From Methylococcales bacterium (GTDB taxonomy: Bacteria; Pseudomonadota; Gammaproteobacteria; Methylococcales; Methylomonadaceae), in NCBI GenBank assembly GCA_028715725.1, contig JAQURG010000021.1, positions 1 through 56,212 on the forward strand: 56,212 bases of DNA. Reading direction: 5' to 3'. Under the pieces are notes generated by a model, which was not told where the DNA came from, did no database searches, and was given only the letters and a program-made list of their open reading frames with translations. The stretch's first letter is position 1; each line of letters begins with the position of its first letter. A program made the position numbers and the translations under genes. Positions 1 through 9,277 of this stretch are shown here, piece by piece.

Positions 1-2
1 TA

Positions 3-119
3 CGGGTCCGCTATGAAAAAATGAACCGGAGTTATCCAGGTCTATTGATGCTGGCTGCCGCTGTCATCGTTTTTCGTAAGATCAAACGGCAAAACCAGCC
101 TAATATTATTTACGGATAA
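3..119 (+). mobile_element. 3' end of an IS5-type transposase (partial, window edge)
   Basis: The first 38 codons, open at the window start, end at TAA (117-119). They read RVRYEKMNRSYPGLLMLAAA and continue with a hydrophobic VIVFRKIK stretch. This looks like the C-terminal tail of IS5-group DDE transposases (RYEK...LL.LA..I..RK). Only the tail lies in the window, so completeness cannot be judged. It marks an insertion-sequence boundary just upstream of the polysaccharide genes. Confidence 0.65.
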
Positions 120-428
120 GCTCTAAGTAAACATTCATTTTTAATCTGATATAGTATTTATTAGCCCAAGTTAGAAAGCATATTATGGTGTTTTTAAGAG
201 CATTTCAAGACTCGAGTATTCCTTTGCAACACTCTTATTTCATATATTATTCAAATGCGGATCAGGTAGGGATGTTTTCTTGCTGACTTGGATACCCTTC
301 AGGTAGCGATTGACTTGAATGCATAGAAAGATACTGTTAATATAATTTCAGGAAAGTGATGTGTTTTAAAGCATAACTTCTGAAATTTCCCCTATAATTG
401 TTCTGTAATAAATTTAAAAGGTCTTGGT
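120..428. other. AT-rich intergenic region upstream of the phosphatase gene
   Basis: No ORF of note lies between the IS tail and the phosphatase gene. A TATAAT hexamer at 393-398, about 30 bases before the GTG start, could be a -10 element, but no good -35 lies 16-18 bases upstream. I see no JUMPstart-like element. Confidence 0.35.
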
Positions 429-869
429 GTGTTTAAAAATATTCTTGTAATTTGTATCGGGAATATTTGCAGAAGCCCGATGGCAGAAGGATTATTAAAA
501 ATCGCACTCGCCGACTCAAATAAAGGTGATTGCATTGTCAGTTCAGCTGGACTTGGCGCATTAGTAGGCCAGCCTCCAGATACCAAAGCTTGTCAACTTA
601 TGATGCAAAAGGGCATCGATATCTCAGGTTATAGAGCTTGTCAAATCAATAAAGAAATGATTCGTAAAGCTGATCTCATTCTGGTCATGGAGTCAGCTCA
701 TAAAACCACAATTGAAGCAGGGGAACCAAGTGCTAAAGGAAAGGTTTTTCGGATGGGGGAATGGGGAAAGTTTGATGTTCCCGACCCTTATAAACAAGAA
801 ATGTCTGCGTTTGAAAAATCGCTTAATTTAATCGAACAAGGCGTAAATTTATGGATGAAAAAGCTGTAA
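429..869 (+). CDS. wzb: low-molecular-weight protein tyrosine phosphatase (Wzb/Etp-like)
   Basis: This 146-aa protein carries the LMW-PTP P-loop CIGNICRS at residues 9-16 (nucleophile Cys9, Arg15) near its N-terminus. The general-acid motif DPY is at Asp119, as in the family, and the length is normal. The start is GTG at 429; no in-frame ATG precedes the P-loop. In known systems the enzyme dephosphorylates the tyrosine-rich tail of a Wzc-type kinase to control capsule or exopolysaccharide polymerisation. The wza- and wzc-like genes directly downstream support that role. The gene symbol follows context. Confidence 0.85.
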   Translation: MFKNILVICIGNICRSPMAEGLLKIALADSNKGDCIVSSAGLGALVGQPPDTKACQLMMQKGIDISGYRACQINKEMIRKADLILVMESAHKTTIEAGEPSAKGKVFRMGEWGKFDVPDPYKQEMSAFEKSLNLIEQGVNLWMKKL

Positions 870-953
870 TGTTCACTAAACTACAATGGCAAATTAATCA
901 ATTGCTATTGCCAAGAAATTTACAAATGATATTGAGTTGGAAACTATAAATTT

Positions 954-2195
954 ATGCGGATCAAGAAATTAGTCAATTTAATTGCAGTAACTCAGCTTGC
1001 AGCTTGTACTGTCATTCCTGGTCAGCATATCTGGCAGTATGCCACTCAGTCGAGCGTAGATATGCCGGTTAAGGAAGACAATACCACCGTTTTGAAAAAA
1101 CTGAACATTCAATCTATTACCGCTCAATTAATCGTTGATTTGGAAAAAGATTTTAATAACTATAGCTTAAGTCCCAACAATGTCGCTAATCTGTATTACG
1201 ATTATCGCATCGGTTCTAAAGCAAAAAGACAATCACCGGCTAAAACTGTAAGTAGCGAATATCTTGTAGGCCCCAGGGATATTCTTAACATAACTGTCTG
1301 GGAACACCCTGAATTAACCATTCCTGCAGGTGAATTTCGTACGGCAGAAACCTCCGGTACTGTTGTCGGTGAAGACGGTAATATTTTTTATCCTTATGCG
1401 GGTATTATTAAAGCGGCCGGCAGAACAGTCGAAGATATACGCGCTGAATTAACCAAAAAACTGTCAGTTTATATTGAGCAGGTTCAATTGGATGTACGTA
1501 TTACTACTTATAGAAGCCAACGGGTTTATGTCGTCGGTGAAGTCACCACTCCAGGTATCCAGCAGGTCAAGGATATTCCTTTAACCGTATTGGAAGCGAT
1601 CAACAGTGCTGGAGGCTTAAGTCATGAAGCGGATGCACGCAATATTACATTGACTCGTGGCGGTAAAACTTACAACGTCAACTTGCTGGCTCTCTACGAG
1701 GGCGGTGACCTCAGCCAAAATGCTACACTCCAACACGGCGACGTGCTGAATGTGCCTGATAGAGAATTCAATAAGATTTTTGTTTTGGGAGAAACGACCA
1801 GTAGTACTATTGGGGGTGGTGTCTCAGTAGCTGCCGGAGGGACTCTTTCTACAAGATCACGCAGTCTATATATGAGTAAAGGCCGCATGACGCTGACTGA
1901 AGCGCTCAGTGACGCAGGTGGCATCAGCCAAGATTTAGCCGATGCTGCTCGAATCTTTGTTTTTAGAGGTGGCCTTGGAAAACCAAAAATTTATCATTTG
2001 GATGCCAAATCACCGGATGCTCTATTATTAGCCGATCGTTTTGCCCTCCAGCCTCGTGACCTGATCTTTGTTGATCGTGCAGAAGGTATACGTTGGAATC
2101 AAATTATTAATGAGGTTCAACCCACTATCAACTTGATCAATTCAGTTATACAGGGAACTAATGGAATTATCGGAACACCTATCAGAGGTCAATAA
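954..2195 (+). CDS. wza: outer-membrane polysaccharide export lipoprotein (Wza/GumB type)
   Basis: This 413-aa protein starts with a lipoprotein signal: basic MRIKK, a hydrophobic stretch and lipobox LAAC with Cys18. A Poly_export domain begins around residue 103 (YLVGPRDILNITVWEHPELT), followed by SLBB-type segments around residues 190-250 (RVYVVGEVTTPG, HGDVLNVPD) and again after about 275. The C-terminus (LINSVIQGT) could form the amphipathic outer-membrane helix of Wza proteins. It should form the octameric channel through which polysaccharide leaves the cell. It sits 84 bp after the phosphatase and 239 bp before the kinase. Confidence 0.88.
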   Translation: MRIKKLVNLIAVTQLAACTVIPGQHIWQYATQSSVDMPVKEDNTTVLKKLNIQSITAQLIVDLEKDFNNYSLSPNNVANLYYDYRIGSKAKRQSPAKTVSSEYLVGPRDILNITVWEHPELTIPAGEFRTAETSGTVVGEDGNIFYPYAGIIKAAGRTVEDIRAELTKKLSVYIEQVQLDVRITTYRSQRVYVVGEVTTPGIQQVKDIPLTVLEAINSAGGLSHEADARNITLTRGGKTYNVNLLALYEGGDLSQNATLQHGDVLNVPDREFNKIFVLGETTSSTIGGGVSVAAGGTLSTRSRSLYMSKGRMTLTEALSDAGGISQDLADAARIFVFRGGLGKPKIYHLDAKSPDALLLADRFALQPRDLIFVDRAEGIRWNQIINEVQPTINLINSVIQGTNGIIGTPIRGQ

Positions 2196-2434
2196 TATTT
2201 AATCTTAAAGCCATCGCCAATACAGATTTGCTTGTGCCAGAGTTAAGCTCTTCACCACAATGCAATTCTGTTACATCTATGATCGAAAGTCCTTGGAATA
2301 ATAGCAGTATGGCTAAGATCTCATTTATATGAACCCAGGTTAGTCCTTGCAAGTTTCTAACAATTGAAAATCAACGCTACAAAACTTGTAATGTAATTAC
2401 TTGAATTTGTTTCACTTTAACCCCTTTTCAAATA

Positions 2435-4705
2435 ATGCCGAATACATTTCTCGATAATAAAAATGCCTCCGTTAATTACATGCGTAATCAAGAGGAGGAT
2501 AAATTAGATTTTATTGAAATATTATCAATGCTGAGTGAGAACAAGTGGTTGATTGTTCTTACCACTGTTGTAGTTTTGATAATCGGTACCGCCACGGCTT
2601 TTATTATTGCTCCTGTTTATCAAGTAGATGTAATGCTTCAGGTCGAACAGAAAACCTTATCTCCGCAACCACTGTTTCCTGGAGAGGAAAAAGGTAGCAT
2701 TTCGGCATTGACGGAAATTCAACTAATAAAATCAAGGATGATATTAGGGACGGCCGTTAAAAATCTTAATTTAGAGATTGTCGCTGAACCCGTCTATTTT
2801 CCTGTTATTGGAGAGGCTATTGCCAGATATTTTGAGAAAAGCCATGGAAAGAATGAAGTTTCCAGCGCTTTATTAGGATTAAATCAATATGCCCTGGGGG
2901 GTGAAGCAATTCATATTGACACCTTCACAGTGCCTTCAAATCTTCTAGGTGAAGAGTTTATATTAATTGCCGGTAAACAAGGGCGTTACCGTTTAATGTA
3001 TGATGATAAAGATAAAGGCGAACTCGTACTCGTGATGGAGGGTGAAGTCGGTAAGATGTCCACCAAACAGCTAGGGGATGCATCTGAACCTATGACCTTG
3101 TTCGTGTCTCTGTTAAGGGCTCGACCCGATACCCAGTTCAGGATCCAGCGGTTATCATTAACTGAAGCTATCAAGGTTTTATCAGAGTATCTTGTAGTGG
3201 GTGAAAAAGATAAAGACACTGGTATTATTGGGGTTACATTACAATCTACAAATCCTGTAAAAGCTCAAAAGACCTTGAATGAAATCGCTAATATTTATAT
3301 CCGGCAAAATATCGAGCAAAAGTCTGCAGAAGCACAAAAAACCCTGGAGTTCCTGGAAAAACAGCTCCCCCTGCTTAAAGAACAAGTTGAAGCTTCCACA
3401 TCAGCATTAAACAGCTACAGGACGTTCAAAGGTTCTGTTGATTTAGATAAAGAGACACAAGATGTTTTAACCGGGGTAGTGGAATTAAAAACACAACTTA
3501 CTTTATTGCAACAAAATCGTGACGAATTAAGGACAAAATTTACCCAATGGCATCCGTCCGTGATCACAGTCGAAAAACAAATTGCAAGGCTGCAGGAACA
3601 AATTAATTCCCATCATAAACAAATTGAAGTTCTGCCGGAAACGCAACAAGTTATTCTAGGATTGTCTGCTGATGTAAAAGTCAATACTGAGCTTTATAAC
3701 ACTTTGATCAATAATGCCCAGACTTTACGCGTCACAAAAGCCGGCACAGTAGGTAATGTAAGGGTGGTGGATTATGCAGAGCTGCCTGGTTTCCCTATCA
3801 AACCGAGTAAGACGCTGTTTGTAATATTGTCATTTTTCGGTGGCATAATCTTAGGTATTGGTTTAGCTTTTGTTCGAAAAATGTTGTACCGTGGAGTAGA
3901 GAATCCTGATTTAATTGAGCAGCAACTCAATGTTCCTGTTTATGCAACTATTCCACACAGCAAACAGCAGGCAAAACTTTCCAATAAGCTTAGAAAAAGC
4001 TCAGCTACTGAACCTTCAATTCTGGCTCTGGAACAAAAGGATGACCTTGCCATAGAAAGTTTACGGAGCTTGCGCACTACTTTGCATTTTGCTTTTCTGG
4101 AAGCGCAAAACAATATCATCATGATTACCGGACCGAGCCCAAGTATTGGTAAATCCTTTGTTTCGATTAATCTTGCTACTGTTCTTGCGGATGCGGGAAA
4201 AAAGATATTATTAATTGATGGGGATTTACGCAAAGGCATTATTAACACAACTTTGGGCATTAGCAGAGAACAGGGCTTATCCGAGCTTATATCAAATAGC
4301 ATATCGCTGGATGCTGCGGTTCATAAAATACCAATGGCTAATTTTGATTTTATTGCTACAGGAGCCATTCCGCCTAATCCCTCGGAATTGTTATTGCATG
4401 AAAGATTCAGTACTTTATTGACAAATATCAGCAAGCTTTATGATCATGTCATTATTGATTCACCACCTTTATTAGCAGTAACCGATGCAGCTATTATAGG
4501 CCGCATGGCTAGCGTGACATTAATGGTTGTTAAAGCCGGACAACATCCCATGCGAGAGCTGGAACAAAGCGCTAAACGCCTTATTCAGGCCGGAGTGCAA
4601 TTAAAAGGAGTTGTGTTTAATGATGTGCCTGAAACTTCCAGCATTTACGGATATGGAGGATATGGTAGATATGTTTATCAATACAGTTATCAAAAATCCA
4701 GCTAA
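2435..4705 (+). CDS. wzc: polysaccharide co-polymerase / BY-type tyrosine kinase (Wzc-like)
   Basis: This is a 756-aa inner-membrane protein. It has a Wzz domain with TM1 at about residues 35-57, a long periplasmic coiled coil (about 280-420), TM2 near 460-480, and a cytoplasmic BY-kinase domain. The kinase shows Walker A GPSPSIGKS (about 566-574), Walker A' LLIDGD (about 592) and Walker B VIIDSPP (about 671). The tail has seven tyrosines in a short stretch (IYGYGGYGRYVYQYSY), the usual autophosphorylation cluster. It would set polysaccharide chain length with Wza, reset by the Wzb-like phosphatase. The second Met at residue 16 is an alternative start; neither has a convincing Shine-Dalgarno sequence. 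Confidence 0.88.
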   Translation: MPNTFLDNKNASVNYMRNQEEDKLDFIEILSMLSENKWLIVLTTVVVLIIGTATAFIIAPVYQVDVMLQVEQKTLSPQPLFPGEEKGSISALTEIQLIKSRMILGTAVKNLNLEIVAEPVYFPVIGEAIARYFEKSHGKNEVSSALLGLNQYALGGEAIHIDTFTVPSNLLGEEFILIAGKQGRYRLMYDDKDKGELVLVMEGEVGKMSTKQLGDASEPMTLFVSLLRARPDTQFRIQRLSLTEAIKVLSEYLVVGEKDKDTGIIGVTLQSTNPVKAQKTLNEIANIYIRQNIEQKSAEAQKTLEFLEKQLPLLKEQVEASTSALNSYRTFKGSVDLDKETQDVLTGVVELKTQLTLLQQNRDELRTKFTQWHPSVITVEKQIARLQEQINSHHKQIEVLPETQQVILGLSADVKVNTELYNTLINNAQTLRVTKAGTVGNVRVVDYAELPGFPIKPSKTLFVILSFFGGIILGIGLAFVRKMLYRGVENPDLIEQQLNVPVYATIPHSKQQAKLSNKLRKSSATEPSILALEQKDDLAIESLRSLRTTLHFAFLEAQNNIIMITGPSPSIGKSFVSINLATVLADAGKKILLIDGDLRKGIINTTLGISREQGLSELISNSISLDAAVHKIPMANFDFIATGAIPPNPSELLLHERFSTLLTNISKLYDHVIIDSPPLLAVTDAAIIGRMASVTLMVVKAGQHPMRELEQSAKRLIQAGVQLKGVVFNDVPETSSIYGYGGYGRYVYQYSYQKSS

Positions 4706-4782
4706 TGCAGTTAGTTGAAAATAACTGATCTGAATCTCTCTTTTTTCAGGTTAAGTTTGAACCAATACAGTTCAATGGCTCT

Positions 4783-4825
4783 AACCTAAAGCTAACCGGG
4801 ACGCAGCCCGGAAAGCAGGTTTTTT
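4783..4825 (+). terminator. probable intrinsic terminator after the export/kinase genes
   Basis: The stem has outer pairs AACCT (4783-4787) with AGGTT (4817-4821) and inner pairs CCGGG (4796-4800) with CCCGG (4807-4811). Six T residues run from 4820 to 4825. It lies about 80 bp past the kinase stop and before the convergent DUF2780 pseudogene. The internal loop makes the structure imperfect. Confidence 0.5.
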
Positions 4826-4869
4826 GCCCACCAGCTGAAAGGTAGGTAAAAGTATCGACTACCTACGGC

Positions 4870-5445
4870 TCAGGGACTCGTCAACGCAGATTGAAGTAGA
4901 TTCGCCATCATCTGTCCGCTTGTATTAGTAACATAATCGACGGCCACCGGAATAAATTGATTAACCCTACTCGGCGACAGATTTAACTGCTGGAAAGAAG
5001 ATGCCGGCGACAACATACTGTTGATGGTGCTGCTCGTACCTCCCGGCATCGAAGTAGCTCCGGATAATGACTGACTGACTTGCGGAGCCGCAGCCAGCAT
5101 TTCGGATATGCCGGGAACCGGATTGAGATAAACCGGCAAAGGCTTGCGGCGCCATTTTGGCTTTTGCAGCCTGAAAAATTGCCTCTGCGCCCCCAAGCGC
5201 TTGTTGCGGAGTCACTCCTAATTGACCAACCAGAACATTGGTCAAACTGGGTTGGCTTACCGGTACTCCAGTCGCGGCGGTCTTGCCGGCCTCAATGACA
5301 GCTCTTCCTGTTTCCGCAGTCCGAGCTACAGTAGCCAGCCGCTATCCATGGAGCCTCTAGCTCTTCCACCGCCGGTGCCTGCACAGCCGATAGAAACAAT
5401 CGAAATCAGCAATGGCACAATTTTCATACAGTTTAAACTTTTCAT
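4870..5445 (-). pseudogene. frameshifted DUF2780-family lipoprotein gene
   Basis: Reading starts at the ATG complementary to 5443-5445 behind a strong GAGGAG Shine-Dalgarno sequence. It gives a lipoprotein signal (LLISIVSIGC, Cys21), then hits TAG after about 40 codons. A second frame then reads RLATVARTAETG..., including LTNVLVGQLGVTPQQALGGA and QAFAGLSQ. A third frame, entered near 5135, continues with VPGISEMLAAAP and runs to the stop at 4870-4872. Joined, the frames give a protein of about 190 aa with the DUF2780 (VcgC/VcgE) pattern. Two frameshifts are therefore needed. Sequencing error is possible, but two events in 576 bp favour real decay. Function is unknown. Confidence 0.7.
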
Positions 5446-5855
5446 GGCAATAACTCCTCAAATTTGGATCAACACATTCGGCGAGTTTTTATCCACCATT
5501 AGTTCAAAAACGTTTTGAGCCGTAACTCCTAGCCGAATTTAGAATCTAAAATTTAATTGATTGCAAGCGGATAAATCAAGCACCCATCTTTAAAGATAGG
5601 GACCGACGTCTATCAATAGATGACTGTTGCTTATGAAGAAGACCTACTTATCAGTTACGCGGCCAATAAGCCCTTTTTGAAAAAAAACCAGGGTAAGTCT
5701 TTTCCAATATTAAATGAGTCTGAAGAAGGCGGGATCTCTAATGGAAAATGAGTCTGACGCATGGATTGATCTTGATCATGAACAAGGGGACGACAGCAAC
5801 GACCATGAACAATCAAAGAATGGGATCCACCAATACCTAGATGGCATTGATTGGC
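5446..5855. other. intergenic region with small dyads, no convincing gene
   Basis: This holds the leader of the DUF2780 pseudogene (minus) and the region beyond the PqiC-like stop. An ATCTTT/AAAGAT inverted repeat sits at about 5586-5597. A possible 72-aa plus-strand ORF from 5714 runs antisense into the PqiC-like gene and has no recognisable features. I see no RNA gene. Confidence 0.3.
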
Positions 5856-6413
5856 TCAGTTATTCCCTGATTCAGACAGCCAAGCCTGAATTCTGTCAGC
5901 GGCCTGCCGGGTTAAACGGGCAAAACCGTTGACTGCACCGGATGCATCCGGGGTTGCGGTGAGTTGTTCCAGATAAAATTCCTGTGATTTGGTTTTTTTA
6001 TTAGGGCCATAAGCTTCTATAGAGAAACGCAAGACTGCACGAGCCCGGCCGGGCGCATCAAACTGCTGCTCAAAATCACGTAGCCAGATGACTAAAGAGT
6101 GATTACGGAATTTTCCGCTGGAAATTAGCAGTTGCTCGAACAATTCGGGAGGTGGGGCCAGCCAGAGATCAAGGGTATAGAAACCCACGCGAGTTGAAGA
6201 TGAATAAAGCAGCCGATAACGAATTCGATCATCCCACAGCCATGTGGGTGCATCTACATTAATTGTCGGCTTATTATCCAGATTGCCCTTATCAATCGAA
6301 GTTGAAGCGGGTACACCAAAATCATGCAGTACAGGATGTCTGGGCACGATACTGCAACCTGTGCCGGACAATAGCATGGCAAACACTAGCCAACCGGTTA
6401 ATAAATAGTTCAT
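5856..6413 (-). CDS. PqiC-like ABC-transport auxiliary lipoprotein
   Basis: This 185-aa protein has a lipoprotein signal ending in lipobox SGTGC (Cys20). The body resembles the ABC_trans_aux (PqiC/YmbA, formerly DUF330) fold, with patterns such as RIRYRLLYSSSTRVGFYTLD and LRFSIEAYG. It is the last gene of the four-gene MCE operon, and its ATG overlaps the MCE stop (ATGA). By analogy with PqiABC it would be an outer-membrane-anchored partner of the MCE protein, helping lipid transfer across the periplasm. Confidence 0.78.
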   Translation of the reverse strand: MNYLLTGWLVFAMLLSGTGCSIVPRHPVLHDFGVPASTSIDKGNLDNKPTINVDAPTWLWDDRIRYRLLYSSSTRVGFYTLDLWLAPPPELFEQLLISSGKFRNHSLVIWLRDFEQQFDAPGRARAVLRFSIEAYGPNKKTKSQEFYLEQLTATPDASGAVNGFARLTRQAADRIQAWLSESGNN

Positions 6414-7324
6414 TTAGGTTCCTCATAGCCCGGCTCACCGGGTCCCGAATCGTATTTATCAGGTCCTAGCAGCAATGATTGCGGATTATTGTTCAGCATC
6501 GTAGCGGTTCTTTTTACCTGTTGTGCTGACTCATGCAATTCAGTAAGCAATTTGTTAAATCTCGGCAGTGTTTTCTGCATCAATAAATTACCGGTTGTCT
6601 CGCCGGTATCGACAAGGCTGCCGGCTTTTAAGCTGAGGTTTTGCACCTCTTTCGAGAGCCCCTGTAAATCAATGGTCAATGCATTGATACGGCTTAAGGT
6701 TTTGCGAGTGTCGGTTGTTAATGCAGGGATACCGGTCATTACTTCGTCCACGCTATCTTGCAACTCATGAAGTTTGCCGGTCAAGGTTTTCAGATTGCCT
6801 AGAATATCGCCGATATTTTCAGTATTTTCATCATTTAACAATGAGCTTAGCCGCGCCATTAAATGTTCGGCTTTATGTAATAGATCTTCCCCTGAATCCA
6901 TCAGTCTATCGGTCAATGACGGCATCAGTGGAATACGAAACAAAGGATTGTTTCCAGGCGGTAGAACAGCAGGTAGTCTGCCGGAATCCTCTAATTGAAT
7001 CTCGGTTAAACCCGTTACTCCTTTTAACCGCAATGTCGCATAGACACCCCGGGTAAATATGATGTCTTTATCGACTTCAATAGGAATCAAAATAAAACCG
7101 GAGTTCTTCGGATCAAACATAATATTAATGACTTTGCCTACGGCAATACCCCGATAAAAGACGGTTGATTCAGGGTTGAGGCCGGAAACCGATTCCCGGG
7201 TGGAAATCACATAGACATTACGCTCGCGCTCAAAATGTCCTATCCAGTAAATAGTGATCATCACCGCCGCTACAAAAATAATCAGGAAAAGGCCTGTAAT
7301 CAGTGCGTGTTTATCTTTACCCAT
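6410..7324 (-). CDS. MCE/MlaD-family periplasmic lipid-binding protein
   Basis: This 304-aa protein has one N-terminal TM helix (ALITGLFLIIFVAAVMITIY) and one MCE domain (about residues 35-120; STVFYRGIAVGKVINIMFDP). A long helical C-terminal region follows (about 150-285; repeated LxxLxxxL, LHELQDSVDE). I chose the ATG at 7324 because GAGG lies six bases upstream and this start overlaps the ATPase stop by 8 bp; a longer in-frame ORF begins at 7384. MCE proteins form hexameric rings or tunnels that carry phospholipid between the membranes. It is longer than E. coli MlaD because of the helical tail. Confidence 0.85.
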   Translation of the reverse strand: MGKDKHALITGLFLIIFVAAVMITIYWIGHFERERNVYVISTRESVSGLNPESTVFYRGIAVGKVINIMFDPKNSGFILIPIEVDKDIIFTRGVYATLRLKGVTGLTEIQLEDSGRLPAVLPPGNNPLFRIPLMPSLTDRLMDSGEDLLHKAEHLMARLSSLLNDENTENIGDILGNLKTLTGKLHELQDSVDEVMTGIPALTTDTRKTLSRINALTIDLQGLSKEVQNLSLKAGSLVDTGETTGNLLMQKTLPRFNKLLTELHESAQQVKRTATMLNNNPQSLLLGPDKYDSGPGEPGYEEPK

Positions 7325-8099
7325 GAGCAGCCTCTTGATGTTGAAATACCCGCTTCGCCCGTTTATTGTAAAAAAATTGTTCAATAAAGGGATGCTTGCA
7401 ATTCAGTACAGACTCCAGCGTACCAAAGGCAATCAGTTGATTATCCGCAAGTACTGCTACCTGGGTGCATAAATCCCTCAGAATGTCCAAATCATGGGTA
7501 ACCATAAACACGGTAAAATTAAGAGCCCGATGAAGTTCAGACAGCAGATTAACAAAATCCTCGCTGGAAATAGGGTCCAGCCCGGAAGTTGGTTCATCCA
7601 GCAATAACAGGCCCGGCTCAAGAACCATCGTCCGCGCCAGAGCGACGCGCTTGATCATACCGCCCGATAGATCTGCCGGTTTTAACCATGCATCATTGTC
7701 GGATAAGCCGACCATAGACAACTTCATGAACACTATCCGCTTGATCAATTCTTCATCATTAAAGCCGATTTCCCGCAGTGGGAAAGCGATATTATCAAAA
7801 ACATTTAACACGCTGAATAGAGCGCCTTTCTGAAACAGGACACCCCATTTGTTGCGCAATCCCTGGTTATGCTTGGCAATAATATTTTTTAAGGATTGCC
7901 CCATAACGAACACATCGCCCTGACTGGGCGTTTGCAAACCTATAATTTCCCGCAAAAGGGTCGTTTTACCGCAACCTGATGCACCTACGACGCCCAATAT
8001 TTGGCCTTGTTCCAGACTAAGATTAATATCTTTATGAACAACTTTATCGCCGAAACTTGTAAAGACATGTTCGAAACGTATCACGGGGGATTGTGTCAT
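7317..8099 (-). CDS. mlaF: MlaF-like ABC transporter ATPase for lipid transport
   Basis: This 260-aa ABC ATPase has Walker A GASGCGKTT (39-47), signature LSGGM (around residue 143) and Walker B LLLLDEPTSGLD. The H-loop follows (VTHDLD). The Met in place of Gln in the signature is usual for MlaF-type ATPases. It should bind the cytoplasmic face of the permease encoded upstream and power phospholipid movement. Its ATG overlaps the permease stop by 4 bp and its end overlaps the MCE start by 8 bp. Confidence 0.87.
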   Translation of the reverse strand: MTQSPVIRFEHVFTSFGDKVVHKDINLSLEQGQILGVVGASGCGKTTLLREIIGLQTPSQGDVFVMGQSLKNIIAKHNQGLRNKWGVLFQKGALFSVLNVFDNIAFPLREIGFNDEELIKRIVFMKLSMVGLSDNDAWLKPADLSGGMIKRVALARTMVLEPGLLLLDEPTSGLDPISSEDFVNLLSELHRALNFTVFMVTHDLDILRDLCTQVAVLADNQLIAFGTLESVLNCKHPFIEQFFYNKRAKRVFQHQEAAHG

Positions 8100-9235
8100 G
8101 GCATACCTACCCCTCTAAACAGGATAGCGAACATCGCATCAACCATTATTACCACAGTAATTGAGGCGACTACGGAATTTGTTGTTTCATTACCCAGACT
8201 TTCAGTATTCGGTTTAATTCTAAACCCGAAATGACAGGCAATCAGCGCAATCATCAGGCCGAATACCGCACTTTTACCCAAGCCTATAAAGACATTCAGC
8301 AACGGCACCACGTCCGGCAGCTTTTGAAAGAACTGCTGATAGCTGATATCCAATGTATTTTGCGCCGAAAACATCCCCCCTAACAGGGCGGACGCGCTAG
8401 TCCATGTGCTTAAAAGGGGCATAATGATGGCCAGTGCCGTCACTTTCGGCAAAATCAGGCGCAATGAATGGGAAATGCCCATCGCGGATAACGCATCCAG
8501 TTCCTCAGTGACACGCATAATGCCGATTTGGGCCGTCATTGCAGAACCGGAGCGGCCGGCGACCAGAATCGCTGCCAATAACGGGCCCAGTTCACGAATA
8601 ATGCTTAAACCCAGAATGTCAATAATATAAACTTCCGCCCCGAAAGTCTTTAATTGCAATGCCGACAGATAACTGAGTACGATGCCGATCAAAAAGCCTA
8701 CCAGAGCAGTGATGCCCAAAGCCCTGACGCCTGCTTCGTAAATTGTGATGGAAATCTCCGCCCTGGGGATTTTACGCGGATGGCCCAGTAAATAACCTGA
8801 ATCCAGAATCAGTTGACCCGCCAAGGCTACCAGGTCCAGCAACTGTAACCAAAAGCCCCGGATCAGGTTCTGCAATGCTTGATAGAGTAAACTGAAATTG
8901 GAAGCCGATGGAGCAGAAACTGGCACCTCCTGCTGTTGCCAGCGGTCAAATAAACGCTGGTGTTCGGGTTTGATGTGCAGCTGGGCCGGCATTTGCTCTC
9001 CCCAGCATTGCCAGATCATCAAAGCAGATGAACTGTCGAGCAGTTCAACCGAGCCCATATCCCATAGCAAATTTTTATTGGCGGCATTAAGGCGGATCTT
9101 CTGTTGCAAATCCGGGTTTGTCGCCAGATTGAGAAGATTCCAGTTGCCGGTCAGTTTGACGTATTGCTGGCCATTATCTTGCTTAAAGACTTCGAGTGAA
9201 GGAGGCAATTCTTGAGAAGTCAGGATATCAGTCAT
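8096..9235 (-). CDS. MlaE-family permease with N-terminal STAS domain
   Basis: This 379-aa protein has two parts. Residues 1-110 look like a STAS (MlaB-like) domain (VKLTGNWNLLNLA, LLDSSSALMIW). Residues 140-379 are an MlaE permease (GLSIIRELGPLLAAILVAGR, SGSAMTAQIG, five or so membrane segments). In E. coli these are two genes, mlaB and mlaE; here they are fused. It is the first gene of the lipid-transport operon. Direction of transport (Mla-like retrograde or PqiABC/LetB-like) cannot be read from sequence. Confidence 0.87.
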   Translation of the reverse strand: MTDILTSQELPPSLEVFKQDNGQQYVKLTGNWNLLNLATNPDLQQKIRLNAANKNLLWDMGSVELLDSSSALMIWQCWGEQMPAQLHIKPEHQRLFDRWQQQEVPVSAPSASNFSLLYQALQNLIRGFWLQLLDLVALAGQLILDSGYLLGHPRKIPRAEISITIYEAGVRALGITALVGFLIGIVLSYLSALQLKTFGAEVYIIDILGLSIIRELGPLLAAILVAGRSGSAMTAQIGIMRVTEELDALSAMGISHSLRLILPKVTALAIIMPLLSTWTSASALLGGMFSAQNTLDISYQQFFQKLPDVVPLLNVFIGLGKSAVFGLMIALIACHFGFRIKPNTESLGNETTNSVVASITVVIMVDAMFAILFRGVGMP

Positions 9236-9277
9236 CGGGATATGAACTATTGCAACTAGGCCACTCAGTTTATCTTA

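Noticed and set aside
4780-4870. Possible c-di-GMP-I (GEMM) riboswitch, prompted by GGGACGCAG
   Set aside because: The required GCAAACC and GAAA tetraloop elements are not in the right order, and no gene follows on the same strand; it fits a terminator better.
5570-5640. Another GEMM-like stretch (ATCTTT/AAAGAT followed by AGGGACCGACG)
   Set aside because: The core bases do not match and no suitable downstream gene exists; too weak to call.
5714-5932. 72-aa plus-strand ORF
   Set aside because: Its 3' third is antisense to the PqiC-like gene, and nothing supports translation beyond an open frame.
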